This document shows positions 7,318-16,095 of a stretch of DNA of 34,776 nt, piece after piece. A program made the position numbers and the translations under genes. The stretch's first letter is position 1, and every line of letters starts with the position of its first letter. The DNA comes from Chryseobacterium sp. CH21. GTDB lineage: Bacteria; Bacteroidota; Bacteroidia; Flavobacteriales; Weeksellaceae. Under the pieces are notes generated by a model. The model saw only the letters and a program-made list of their open reading frames with translations. It was not told the DNA's origin and did no database searches. The stretch spans positions 1-34,776 of the forward strand of contig NZ_QICI01000047.1 of the NCBI RefSeq assembly GCF_004119445.1. The letters are read 5' to 3'.

Positions 7318-9339
7318 TTATAAAATTTGTGGTTTCTCTTCTTTTTCTTTTGTTTTAAAAACCTGATCGAATATATCAAAGAAATACATTAAGCTGTTTT
7401 CTGAAGAGTCTTTAATATTATAATTCATTTCAGTCTGGATACTTTCTCCTTTCACTTCTGTTTTATAATACATTTCTCCTACATTTTTTCTGATGGCATC
7501 CAGTGTTTTTCTTTCTTTTGCTGTTTTAAACTCTTTATCCAAACCTGTTAAAAGCTTCTGAATATCCAATCTTCCGGATAAAGGATATTTCGCTGAATCT
7601 TTGGCCCATTTTCTTGAAATATCAGACTGATTTACTGATAAATTATTATCGGCAGAACTCATCAGATACACCACTCCATCTTTTACGGTAAAGAACAGCT
7701 GATCAATATATCCTCCGTTTTTTTCTTCTTTAAAAGTGTAAATATTTCCTTTTTTGGAGAATCTTTTAGACAGCTTTTTATTGGTAGCAAGCATATCAAA
7801 AATACGGTTCCAATAGCCTTCATTTTCTGTTGCAAAAGCGAAAGTGAAGTTGGGAACAGCTATTTCTTTAGTTTTCTTTACTTCTTTCTCATTGAAATCT
7901 GCATCGTATTCGTAATCGGTGTATTCTACTGTTTTGGATTTTAATTCATTCAAAACAAAAATTCCGTTTCCGGGTGCAATTTTGGTAATGGCTTCTTCGT
8001 CAAGAACAATTTTCATGGTTTCCATGATAAGTTCCATCTCTTTTTTGTACTCATTTTCTCCGGAATTCTGAAGAAGGCTGTACATCATGTCGAAACATTT
8101 TGCCCCATTCACATTCATGGCATAATAACCAACACTTTTTTCATTGATGAGTTCAAGCAGTTTTTTGTTTTTCTTCCCTTTATAAATAGCAGAAATATTC
8201 TTTTGAATGTCTTGATTTTTATGCTGATAATTATTCACCAGCCTTACTTTGTCTTTATCAAAATACAGGTTGTAAGAATAATTAGAATCATACATATTTT
8301 TGAAAAACTGCCCATAGCTATAGAACTTCGTCATCTTACCATAGATCCCATCATTTACAATTCTACCATAATCTGTATAAACAAAGACATCCGAGTTCGC
8401 ATCTCTGAATTTCAGCATTTCTTTAGGAACTTCAATTTCTAAATTTGAACTGAAATACAGATCAAAGCGGTCTTCTGCATTCTTTTTTACTACTTTGAAG
8501 TTTTCTCTGCGGATAGAATCCTGCTCTTTTTTGTAAGCTTTATCTTCTTCCTCGTCGTAGGCGTAACCATCATTAGGCATTTCTTCTCCATTTTCAGAAT
8601 TCTCGGCACTTTCCTTTTCTTCAGGATATTTATGGTGTTTCTGCAGATACTTGATATCCTTCTGAATTCTTGCAATCTCGTTGTTATTGTCTTTAATGCT
8701 TTCTTTCAGATACTTAATATCATCTTTAAGGTTTTTGATTTCTTCTTTATAATCAAAAGGTTTTTCCGGCTCATCGGTATAAGCACTGTCTCCGGCGTCT
8801 ACTGCAACGCTGTCTACAGCTACAGCAGTACTGTCTGCAACAGCTTCCGTGGTCCAAAGATCTTTATAAGGTTTAGTATAGCTTATCATGCTAAGAACTG
8901 CACGGCTTCCGTTCCACGCCACAAAAACATCATCATTAATATCTACATAAGAATAGTTTTTTCTGCTGGAAACTTCCTGTCCTTTTTTCTTTACAGAATT
9001 AATGAACTCCTGGAATTTCTCTTTATTATCAATAATGAAATGCGTGTTGTACGTCTTAATAGAGTCATTAAAGCTTGCGTAATGATACTGAACAGCATCG
9101 TATTTGATTCCTGTTTTGGAATAATCTGTCCATGAAGGCGCTTCCTTGCTTTTTTTGCTTAGCTCATGAAGCAAAGGATTCAGTTTATTCCAGTTAATTT
9201 TATTGTTAAGCTGTTTCCCGTTTACTTCCATATAAAATACGGCGTCAGACGGTATTTTCATACTATTTTGGGCAAAAACCAGTGTAAAACCAAAGAGTAC
9301 AAAAATAATTTTTTGTGTTTTTAATAAGATAGATTTCAT
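7318..9339 (-). CDS. DUF4836-like exported protein with coiled coil
   Basis: This 673-aa protein has a signal peptide (IIFVLFGFTLVFAQ), then KIPSDAVFYMEVNGKQLNNK, a form of the 'PSDA..v..id.k.l' opening of DUF4836-like proteins. Near residues 200-235 is a strong coiled coil (EEIKNLKDDIKYLKESIKD), then an acidic linker (SAENSENGEEMPNDGYAYDE), then a long beta-rich C-terminal half. It is the middle gene of a three-gene leftward run: a lipoprotein before it and the shorter paralogue directly after it (TAAATG junction). It probably acts in the periplasm or on the outer membrane. No enzymatic motif is visible. Confidence 0.7.
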   Translation of the reverse strand: MKSILLKTQKIIFVLFGFTLVFAQNSMKIPSDAVFYMEVNGKQLNNKINWNKLNPLLHELSKKSKEAPSWTDYSKTGIKYDAVQYHYASFNDSIKTYNTHFIIDNKEKFQEFINSVKKKGQEVSSRKNYSYVDINDDVFVAWNGSRAVLSMISYTKPYKDLWTTEAVADSTAVAVDSVAVDAGDSAYTDEPEKPFDYKEEIKNLKDDIKYLKESIKDNNNEIARIQKDIKYLQKHHKYPEEKESAENSENGEEMPNDGYAYDEEEDKAYKKEQDSIRRENFKVVKKNAEDRFDLYFSSNLEIEVPKEMLKFRDANSDVFVYTDYGRIVNDGIYGKMTKFYSYGQFFKNMYDSNYSYNLYFDKDKVRLVNNYQHKNQDIQKNISAIYKGKKNKKLLELINEKSVGYYAMNVNGAKCFDMMYSLLQNSGENEYKKEMELIMETMKIVLDEEAITKIAPGNGIFVLNELKSKTVEYTDYEYDADFNEKEVKKTKEIAVPNFTFAFATENEGYWNRIFDMLATNKKLSKRFSKKGNIYTFKEEKNGGYIDQLFFTVKDGVVYLMSSADNNLSVNQSDISRKWAKDSAKYPLSGRLDIQKLLTGLDKEFKTAKERKTLDAIRKNVGEMYYKTEVKGESIQTEMNYNIKDSSENSLMYFFDIFDQVFKTKEKEEKPQIL

Positions 9340-9356
9340 GACTATAGTTTAGAAAT

Positions 9357-10025
9357 TTATTGAAAAAGAATTGTGTTCTGAATTTGTTTTTTCTGAAGGA
9401 TAAGATCCAGGATATCAGCCTCCAGTTTAAGCGCTTTTTTATTGGGAGAAAGTACGTAGGTATTATTCGTTTGTGATTTCACGCTGCTCTCGAATTGCAT
9501 TATGGAAGTATATTTTGCACCATTAAAAACTTCCTTGTCTGCCTTGCTCATCTTATCGTAATCTGCTTTGAAGGTATTGACTTTATTCCTTGTCAATGCC
9601 TTTTTTTCAAGATTCTGGCTGTACACTTGTGTGGGAACCATTTTACCCAATATATTCTGAGCTTTCAGTTTCTCCAGACCAGCATTAATATTTTCAATTT
9701 TTTTGAAATTACAGCTCAGTTTAATGATATAATTATCAAAATCCATGGATGTTTTCACATTGCTGATTCCGGGAGTTCCTTTGAAAATTTTTGCAGCTTC
9801 ATTGATTTTATTTTCAATTTCGGCCTTTTTGGGAACTTTTTTCCCGTTAATTGTTTCCATTTTAGAGATGGAAGCCAGTCTTGTTTTGCTCTTGCTAGCA
9901 TTAAGAATAATGGTATATTCTCCTGTTCCGTCAGCCTTTACATTCACTTTATCAAGGATATCGAAACAGCTTGTAAGGAACAGCAAAGGAATACATAAAA
10001 GAAATAATCTGAGACAATTTTTCAT
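9357..10025 (-). CDS. Lipoprotein, first gene of the DUF4836-like operon
   Basis: The chosen ATG at 10025 gives MKNCLRLFLLCIPLLFLTSC, a lipoprotein signal with lipobox LTSC. The longer frame from 10055 would add ten residues that spoil the signal and would begin upstream of the predicted transcription start. The mature 200 residues open with FDILDKVNVKADGTGEYTII, a beta pattern seen in many Bacteroidota lipoproteins that carry an 'n.dGsg.y.i.ld.s' strand pair. It is 17 nt from the next gene and shares its promoter (10043-10050). Function unknown; probably a partner of the two proteins after it. Confidence 0.7.
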   Translation of the reverse strand: MKNCLRLFLLCIPLLFLTSCFDILDKVNVKADGTGEYTIILNASKSKTRLASISKMETINGKKVPKKAEIENKINEAAKIFKGTPGISNVKTSMDFDNYIIKLSCNFKKIENINAGLEKLKAQNILGKMVPTQVYSQNLEKKALTRNKVNTFKADYDKMSKADKEVFNGAKYTSIMQFESSVKSQTNNTYVLSPNKKALKLEADILDLILQKKQIQNTILFQ

Positions 10026-10042
10026 GATTTGTTTTAAAGCCA

Positions 10043-10050
10043 CAAAATTA
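10043..10050 (-). promoter_or_regulatory. -7 box of the lipoprotein/DUF4836-like operon
   Basis: On the - strand the sequence is TAATTTTG, a full match to TAnnTTTG, ending 17 nt before the chosen ATG at 10025. This gives a leader of roughly 10-12 nt and argues against the longer start at 10055. Confidence 0.5.
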
Positions 10051-10158
10051 CTCAATTTTGGCCTTAAATCCTTATCATCTTTGACTTTTTGGGCATAAAT
10101 AGCTGTTTCCCGGTACTTTTTTAGGGGAAAATACGGTACGATTTCCGTATACTATTTT

Positions 10159-10874
10159 TTAAACACGTCCTTTCAGATAATTCTGACGAAGATCTTCATC
10201 CAGCTTTTCAATAGCATATCGAAGACAGGTTCTTGGCATTTCTTTGTAATACTTGTTCAGATAACTGATGAGTTCGCCTTCATTTTTATTTCCCATTTCC
10301 CTTAATAACCAGCCATTTGCTTTATGCATCAGATCATGGGGATGTTTCAGATTTCTGGTTACAAACTCTTTGGTAAGATCAAATGATCCCTTTTTTATGT
10401 AATGCATGGTCCCAACAACCGCTATTCTCTTATGCCACATTTCTTCAGATTCCGAAAGTTCTCTAAGAAGGCTTTCTTTCTGATTTTCAAAAGTATATCT
10501 ACCCAAAATCTTATAACAGGTGGAGTCTACCAAATCCCAGTTGTTCACATAAGGAAGGTGATTAAGGTAAAAAGTGACTACTTCTTCTCTTACCGCTTTA
10601 TCTTTTGTTTTTCAAACTTTGAAATCAACATAAAAAGAGCTGTCAGTCTGTGTTCGTGGTATTTTGAAGAAAGCAATATACTGAGATCTTTTAAACTGAT
10701 TTTCGAGTAATATTCTTTGGCAACAGAGCGCTGATCCGGAACTGTTACGCCCAGAAACAAATCGCCTTCGCCATACTCCCCTTTTCCTGTCTTGAAAAAT
10801 CTGGGAAAGAATTCTGCCTTTTCAGGAATGGATAGAACAGCCAGTGATTCCTGTATTTCTTTAACAATACTCAT
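10159..10874 (-). CDS. DNA alkylation repair glycosylase (AlkD-like), split by a one-base frameshift
   Basis: Two adjacent frames (10590-10874 and 10159-10548) are halves of one HEAT-repeat AlkD-like protein. The first has FFKTGKGEYGEGDLFLGVTV and RSVAKEYY. The second has NNWDLVDSTCYKILG and HPHDLMHKANGWLLREMG with the catalytic-site Trp-Asp (NWDLVD). Adding one base to the T5 tract 10608-10612 joins them through DKAVREEVVTFYLNHLPYVN, giving about 238 aa, the family length. AlkD-type enzymes remove alkylated bases such as 3-methyladenine or 7-methylguanine. The break is either a sequencing error or a recent inactivation. Confidence 0.85.
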
Positions 10875-10882
10875 ATGGCAAT

Positions 10883-12169
10883 TTAAGCGTTTTCTTCTAC
10901 AGCAATATTTTCCTGCTCTTCCTCTTCTTTCGCTATCTTCTTAGGGTTGGCTACTTTGGCAATGGTAAGCCCCTGAACAATAATGGAAAATACAACAACA
11001 CAGTAGGTAATACTTAAAATAATTTCGCTGTATTCACTTTTGGGAATAGACATGGCCAATGCAATGGAAACCCCTCCACGGATTCCTCCCCAAACCAGAA
11101 CTTTTACCGTCTGCGGGCTGAAACTTCTTCTGAGTGAGGTAAATTTTGTAGGTCCCCAGATGGAAATAAATCTTGCAAACAGAACAACCACAATGGCAGC
11201 TAGCCCTGGAATCATGAAATGTCTGAGATCTTTAATCATTAAAAGTTCAAATCCGATGAACAGGAATAAAACGGCATTCAGAATTTCATCAATCAATTCC
11301 CAGAATTTAATCAGATAATCCTGAGTCACCGATTTCATTTTGAAACTTCTATTAAAGTTCCCCATAAATAATCCTGCCGCTACCATTGTCAACGGCCCTG
11401 AAATATGCATCTGACGGGCAATAAGATAACCTCCCATCACCACAGAAAGCGTTACCAATACGGAAATAATATAATCATCCACTTCACGCATCAATCTTGA
11501 AGTAACCCAACCTAGAAGAACTCCGAGTAAAAGACCACCTCCTGCTTCTTTAAGCAACAGCAATCCGATGGTTTCAACACTCAAATCCACTTCTTTTCCA
11601 ACAGCCAGCTGTAAAATTACTGTAAATACCACAACCGCCATACCGTCATTGAAAAGGGATTCGCCGGCGACTTTTGTTTCCAGTGATTTTGATACATTCG
11701 CCTGTTTCAGTACACTCAAAACCGCTACCGGATCAGTAGGAGAAATCAACGCTCCGAAAACAAGACAGTAGATAAATGGAAGCTTAACTCCCACATAAGG
11801 AAGAAGATAAAACATTCCAAACCCTACTACAAAAGTAGAAATCACAACCCCTACCGTGGAAAATATTACTACAGGTCTAAACTGTTCTTTCAGATCATTA
11901 ATATTAATATGAATTCCTCCTGCAAAGAGAAGGAAATTAAGCATAGCTCCCATCAAAACCTCCGTAAAATCGATACCATTCATCAGTTTGTGAAGATGTC
12001 CGAAAGTTCTTGGAAGTACTGTTTCTCCGAACATTACTAAAAAAATAGAAACCACAATGGCGATAACCATAATTCCGATGGTGCTCGGAAGTTTTAAAAA
12101 CCTGTAATTAAGATAGGCAAATATTGATGCTAATACGATTAATGCTGAAAATGAATAATATAATTCCAC
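10883..12169 (-). CDS. Na+/H+ antiporter, CPA1 (NhaP) family
   Basis: This 428-aa polytopic protein has about 12 membrane helices. Family motifs visible are FLLFAGGIHININDLK in the region of helix 3, the ion-site segment FGALISPTDPVAVLSVLK, then AGESLFNDGMAVVVF with the conserved Asn-Asp, and later VWGGIRGGVSIALAMSIP. These are hallmarks of CPA1 exchangers. The C-terminal tail is short and acidic (KEEEEQENIAVEEN), without the large cytoplasmic domain of some NhaP proteins. It lies 8 nt before the AlkD-like gene in the same direction. Expected role: sodium and pH homeostasis. Confidence 0.92.
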   Translation of the reverse strand: MELYYSFSALIVLASIFAYLNYRFLKLPSTIGIMVIAIVVSIFLVMFGETVLPRTFGHLHKLMNGIDFTEVLMGAMLNFLLFAGGIHININDLKEQFRPVVIFSTVGVVISTFVVGFGMFYLLPYVGVKLPFIYCLVFGALISPTDPVAVLSVLKQANVSKSLETKVAGESLFNDGMAVVVFTVILQLAVGKEVDLSVETIGLLLLKEAGGGLLLGVLLGWVTSRLMREVDDYIISVLVTLSVVMGGYLIARQMHISGPLTMVAAGLFMGNFNRSFKMKSVTQDYLIKFWELIDEILNAVLFLFIGFELLMIKDLRHFMIPGLAAIVVVLFARFISIWGPTKFTSLRRSFSPQTVKVLVWGGIRGGVSIALAMSIPKSEYSEIILSITYCVVVFSIIVQGLTIAKVANPKKIAKEEEEQENIAVEENA

Positions 12170-12190
12170 TAAGTGTTTTTTATTTTAAGA

Positions 12191-12825
12191 TTAATTGGTT
12201 AGTTCCAAATAAAGTATTCTGATATAAATCTTCTTCCCATCCTTTTCCCAGATATCATACATACTATCTTTCATTGCTTTTGAGCTTCTTGTATAATCTT
12301 GTCCTATATTCAGGATATTCAGCAGAATGTATTCGTCTCCTACAGAATTGACGATATAGGCTGTTTTTCAGACGCTCCGTCTCCTGAGCTTTTTATCCCA
12401 TCCGTAAGTGCTCTAAACTGGTTCAGGTGATGCATAAAATTATTTCCATCCTTTACAGAATCATAGGCTCTGAGCAGGATCAGTAGAATATCGAGGTTGG
12501 TAGGATCTTTATCATACAACTCCTTTCCCTGTTTGATGCAGTCAGCAAAATTGTTCTGCTTAAAGGCATCTACAAGATTCTTAAAGCTGTCTTCTGATGT
12601 GCTTATTTTATCACTTCTATAGTTTCTTCCGTAGTAGAGATATTGAGATTCTATACTGTCCAAAGACTTTGGATATCCTTTATACTTGAAAATAAGTTTC
12701 TCGTAATTATATGGAGAATCTGAGCTTTTAAGACTTTTCTCAATAGCTTTTAAGTCAATTTTTGATTTCTGGCTAAACCCAAAAACCGAAAAAAGTATGA
12801 ATAAAAGGAAAAAGGGGTACTTCAT
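12191..12825 (-). CDS. DUF4919 exported protein, one-base frameshift near the C-terminus
   Basis: The signal peptide MKYPFFLLFILFSVFGFSQ is followed by the DUF4919 pattern: IDLKAIEKSLKSSDSPYNYE, KLIFKYKGYPKSLDSIESQY, LYYGRNYRSD, then a TPR-like segment. The long frame ends early at 12340. One extra base in the T5 tract 12364-12368 restores SEKTAYIVNSVGDEYILLN and a normal end at 12191 (about 212 aa). The start overlaps the hflX stop by one base (TAATG). The family is Bacteroidota-specific and uncharacterised. Confidence 0.8.
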
Positions 12826-14048
12826 TAATTATTGCTTTCTTCTTCATCGTTATCGAAATATTCGAAAAGGAAGTCGTTGTATGGAAATCTGGATATATGA
12901 ATTTTCATAACCTCGTCATAGATCATTTTCTTCATTTCCGGGAAATTTTCCTTCGTTAATGCAGAAATGAAAACCGTTGGATATTTTGATTTTGCCATCC
13001 AGGTTTTTTTCCATTCTTCCAGAGAGATATTTTTACGGGTAGAAGGCGTAAGATCATCCTCATCTTTTTTCTCATAGCTGAAATCATCAATTTTATTGAA
13101 AACCATAATCATTGGTTTCTGATGGGCATCAATCTCCATAAGAATCTGATTAACAGACTCTATATGATCTTCAAAGCTTTCATGAGAAATATCTACTACA
13201 TGGATCAAAAGATCAGCTTCACGTACTTCATCCAAAGTAGATTTGAATGATTCCACCAGCTGAGTCGGTAATTTTCTGATAAATCCAACGGTATCTGTAA
13301 GAAGGAAAGGTAAATTTCCGATTACTACTTTCCTTACGGTAGTATCAAGGGTTGCAAATAATTTATTTTCAGCAAAAACTTCAGATTTCGAAATAGAATT
13401 CATCAAAGTAGATTTTCCTACGTTGGTATAACCTACCAAAGCAGCACGAACTACTTTTCCACGGTTATTACGTTGAGTAGCCATCTGCTTGTCAATTGTC
13501 TTCAGTTTATCTTTCAATAACGTGATCCTGTCACGGATAATACGACGGTCAGTTTCAATTTCCGTTTCACCGGGACCTCTCATACCAATTCCTCCTTTCT
13601 GACGCTCAAGGTGGGTCCACATTCTTGTCAGTCTTGGTAAAAGATACTGATATTGTGCTAATTCTACCTGAGTTCTTGCATACGAAGTTTGTGCTCTCTG
13701 GGCAAAAATATCAAGAATAAGATTGGTACGATCCAAAATCTTAACTTCCATATCTCTTTCCAGGTTTTTAAGCTGTGAAGGAGAGAGTTCATCATCGAAA
13801 ATTACAGTTCCGATCTCATTTTCTTTTACATATTCTTTTATCTCAATTGCTTTTCCACTTCCGATAAAGGTTTTGGAATCCGGCTGAGTCAGTTTTTGAG
13901 TAAAACGCTTTTGTACGGTAGCTCCGGCGGTGAAAGCTAAAAACTCAAGTTCATCTAAATACTCCGTCAGTTTTTCTTCGTCTTGATTTTGAGTAATAAC
14001 ACCCACTAAGACTGCTTTCTCATAGTTATGTTCTTTCTTGTCTAACAT
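12825..14048 (-). CDS. hflX: GTPase HflX
   Basis: This 407-aa protein has the HflX N-terminal domain (EYLDELEFLAFTAGATVQKR, IGSGKAIEIKEYV, VIFDDELSPSQLKNLE, DRTNLILDIFAQRA) and the signature linker GGIGMRGPGETEIETDRR. The G domain follows, with G1 GYTNVGKST, G3 DTVGF, and G4 in the form NKID. HflX binds the large ribosomal subunit and splits stalled 70S ribosomes under stress. The C-terminus is acidic (FEYFDNDEEESN). Length and motifs are complete. It precedes the DUF4919 gene with overlapping stop and start codons, so they are probably cotranscribed. Confidence 0.96.
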   Translation of the reverse strand: MLDKKEHNYEKAVLVGVITQNQDEEKLTEYLDELEFLAFTAGATVQKRFTQKLTQPDSKTFIGSGKAIEIKEYVKENEIGTVIFDDELSPSQLKNLERDMEVKILDRTNLILDIFAQRAQTSYARTQVELAQYQYLLPRLTRMWTHLERQKGGIGMRGPGETEIETDRRIIRDRITLLKDKLKTIDKQMATQRNNRGKVVRAALVGYTNVGKSTLMNSISKSEVFAENKLFATLDTTVRKVVIGNLPFLLTDTVGFIRKLPTQLVESFKSTLDEVREADLLIHVVDISHESFEDHIESVNQILMEIDAHQKPMIMVFNKIDDFSYEKKDEDDLTPSTRKNISLEEWKKTWMAKSKYPTVFISALTKENFPEMKKMIYDEVMKIHISRFPYNDFLFEYFDNDEEESNN

Positions 14049-14143
14049 TAAGTTCTGTCTATGTTTATGATTTTTACAAGTTAATATTTTTCAGAAAAAA
14101 AACAAAATCAATTTTTATTTAATAACATATTTTAATATAAATT

Positions 14144-14151
14144 TAAGTTTG
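14144..14151 (+). promoter_or_regulatory. Candidate -7 box for the LytTR regulator gene
   Basis: TAAGTTTG matches TAnnTTTG on the + strand, about 94 nt before the regulator's ATG. The surrounding 14090-14240 spacer is very AT-rich, so chance occurrence is possible. Confidence 0.35.
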
Positions 14152-14244
14152 AAAACAAAAAGTCTGAAAAAAAACGCCTAAATTTATATAATAAATTTCT
14201 GATTTTTAATTATTTAACCCAAAAATATCAATCTCCGAAATATC

Positions 14245-14952
14245 ATGGTTAAACATATCAGGTGCATGATTATTGATGAGGATGAACTGGACAGGCTGGT
14301 TCTTCAGCATTATATCAAACAATATCAGAATATTGAGATTGCTGCTTGTTTCGACTCTGCAGAAAAGGCAATCTCTTATCTTGATCTTCCTGTGGATCTT
14401 CTGATTACCGAAACCAATTTGAAAGGGATGAGCGGTCTTGAATTTCGGAAATTTGCTCATAAAATACCTGCATGTATTTTTGTAAGTTCACATCCTGAGC
14501 TGGCTGCCGGAGCGTTTGAAATCAATACTTTAGACTTCATCACAAAACCGCTTACTGCTGAACGTTTTCATCATTCTATGGAAAGACTTTTCGATTTTTT
14601 TGAAGTAAAAGAAAAATGTGAATGTTATGATGCCTTGATAGGAGAAAACTGTATCAAAATAAAAGAAGGCGGAAATGTTTTCCAAGTCAAAATGAAAGAT
14701 ATCCTGTATCTGGAAGCTCTGAAAGATTACACAAGAATTATCACCTTTGAAAAGAAATACTGTATTTTAAATTCTCTGGGAAATATTCTGCAAAAAAGCT
14801 GTTTTGATTCCTTCGTTAGAATACACAGAAGCTATGCTGTGCCACGTCACCTGATCCGCGGAAAAAACTGTCATGAAGTAGAACTTGCACATCACATCAA
14901 GCTTCCTATCGGTCGAACTTATAAGGATAATCTTTCTTTTTTCAATCCTTAA
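14245..14952 (+). CDS. LytTR-type response regulator with Glu at the phospho-acceptor position
   Basis: This 235-aa protein has an N-terminal receiver domain (about 1-120) and a C-terminal LytTR DNA-binding domain (about 135-230). The acidic pocket is present (IIDEDE, residues 9-14) and so is the conserved Lys (FITKPLTAERF). In the segment DLLITETNLKGMSGLEF the expected phospho-accepting Asp is Glu56. The LytTR part has the usual ILYLEALKDYTRI and SFVRIHRSYAVP motifs. No histidine kinase is adjacent. It should bind direct repeats upstream of unknown targets, possibly independent of phosphorylation. Domain assignment is certain; the regulatory consequence of Glu56 is inferred. Confidence 0.92.
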   Translation: MVKHIRCMIIDEDELDRLVLQHYIKQYQNIEIAACFDSAEKAISYLDLPVDLLITETNLKGMSGLEFRKFAHKIPACIFVSSHPELAAGAFEINTLDFITKPLTAERFHHSMERLFDFFEVKEKCECYDALIGENCIKIKEGGNVFQVKMKDILYLEALKDYTRIITFEKKYCILNSLGNILQKSCFDSFVRIHRSYAVPRHLIRGKNCHEVELAHHIKLPIGRTYKDNLSFFNP

Positions 14953-15207
14953 AAAATAGTAAACCCTCCATAATAATTCACAAAATGCTATTGGTCGATT
15001 ATTTCTGTTGTTTGTCTATTTTCCTGCCATTTGATTGAGATAGATGGTAATTTAGTTCTCCCAAATCACCCGTGTTATAAAAAAGAATACAAATACTCTA
15101 AAAGTGATTATCTATGAAAAAAAACTTTATCTATTCCTTAATTTTTCCCGATTTCCCATGTTGATTCTTAAGTTTTGGCAAGATATCTCATCTTCATAAA
15201 TGAAAGA

Positions 15208-15468
15208 ATGGAAATACAATCTTCACGCAGTACTTTGATTTCTGATCAGAAATTTGATGTAAAAGCCAATATTAAAGACCAAAATTTTATTTAAAATTTG
15301 GAAACAACTTATGCTAATATCCCGAGCTTTGGTTATTTCGAATGCCCCCATACAATACAGGCAAATAATAGTAATTCTAGGAACACAAATACGAAATTTA
15401 TTAAACAGTCCAATATTGGTCCATCTCTAAAAAAATATAATTACAACTCATACTTTTTTAAAAACTAA
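15208..15468 (+). pseudogene. Possible remnant of a small gene with an internal stop
   Basis: From ATG 15208 a frame of 28 codons (MEIQSSRSTLISDQKF...) meets TAA, and the same frame then stays open for 57 more codons with ordinary composition (YANIPSFGYFECPHTIQANN) up to TAA 15466-15468. An 87-codon frame with a single stop in such AT-rich DNA may be a decayed small peptide gene. It could equally be chance. I know no family for it. Confidence 0.25.
15238..15253. repeat. Perfect 16-bp palindrome
   Basis: ATTTCTGATCAGAAAT is a perfect dyad centred at 15245/15246. It could be a dimeric regulator site, but it is within the possible gene remnant and no promoter is adjacent. Confidence 0.5.
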
Positions 15469-15529
15469 TAATCTTCCAAACTAGTAACCTAAAAAAGCTG
15501 ATAACCAAACTAGATTTTTCAAACAAAAG

Positions 15530-15555
15530 AAAGTCCGCTTTCGGCGGACTTTTTT
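15530..15555. terminator. Bidirectional-looking intrinsic terminator after the META-domain gene
   Basis: AAAGTCCGC (15530-15538) pairs with GCGGACTTT (15544-15552), loop TTTCG, followed by T on the + strand and CTTTCTTTTG on the - strand. It lies 20 nt past the stop of the leftward META-domain gene. Confidence 0.8.
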
Positions 15556-15574
15556 ATATGGTAATCAGGAACAA

Positions 15575-16009
15575 TTAATCCCAATCGGCCGCTACAAATT
15601 TCATTGAACTACCATTATCATCGGTTAAAGTAAGAAAATGTCCTTCTACTGAATATTTTGTCATGGTTTCAATTTTCTTCTGAAAAGAGGTTTCAAGTTC
15701 CATATTCTGGCAAGCTTTCATCGTGCTTATTCCTTTTGAAATTTTCACTTTCCCTCCTTTTTTAAACTCAGTTATAAAAGACATCCGGTTGCATCCCATA
15801 TAGGCACTTCCCTGAATTTTCCCATCAATCATCTTAGCTGTCAGGTTCATTTCAGCCTTATTTGCAATCAGTTGGTCTTTTGAAAAGCCATCCAATGAGA
15901 TCATCATCCATTGTCTTTGGAGAGAGGGAATTTTATCTGGTAGTGACGAACAATTCAAAACTATTCCTAAAAGTAAAACTGCAAAAAGTGATAATAGTAT
16001 CTTTTTCAT
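15575..16009 (-). CDS. META-domain (HslJ-like) lipoprotein
   Basis: The ATG at 16009 gives MKKILLSLFAVLLLGIVLNC, a lipoprotein signal with Cys; the frame from 16021 would add four residues. The mature part shows the META pattern: RQWMMISLDGF near the start, KIQGSAYMGCNRMSF with the conserved GCN, then a STMKACQNMELETSFQKKI helix, and a final LTLTDDNGSSMKFVA strand. This is the HslJ/META fold, linked in other bacteria to envelope stress or heat-shock resistance. Length (about 144 aa) is normal. It is divergent to the peptidase gene, with an 86-bp spacer. Confidence 0.88.
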   Translation of the reverse strand: MKKILLSLFAVLLLGIVLNCSSLPDKIPSLQRQWMMISLDGFSKDQLIANKAEMNLTAKMIDGKIQGSAYMGCNRMSFITEFKKGGKVKISKGISTMKACQNMELETSFQKKIETMTKYSVEGHFLTLTDDNGSSMKFVAADWD

Positions 16010-16095
16010 GCGGATTATCATCCCATTTTCATACCAATCCGGGACAGAATCTCGTAAAAATTAGTAAATTAGCGACACAAAAATTATTTTATAAA

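Larger units (their letters stand above)
14953..15529. other. 577-bp AT-rich spacer without an intact gene
   Basis: No open frame with credible coding character is seen on either strand. It holds a possible gene remnant (15208-15468), a 16-bp palindrome (15238-15253) inside that remnant, and scattered A/T tracts. No tRNA or known riboswitch motif was recognised. Confidence 0.6.

Noticed and set aside
9495..10098. Long + strand frames of 117-167 aa opposite the lipoprotein gene
   Set aside because: They are antisense to a gene with a clear lipobox and promoter, and are rich in Phe, Ile and Cys as expected for shadow frames.
15862..16095. N-terminal extension of the S46 peptidase frame
   Set aside because: It runs antisense through the META-domain gene and lacks a signal peptide; ATG 16096 begins a good signal sequence.
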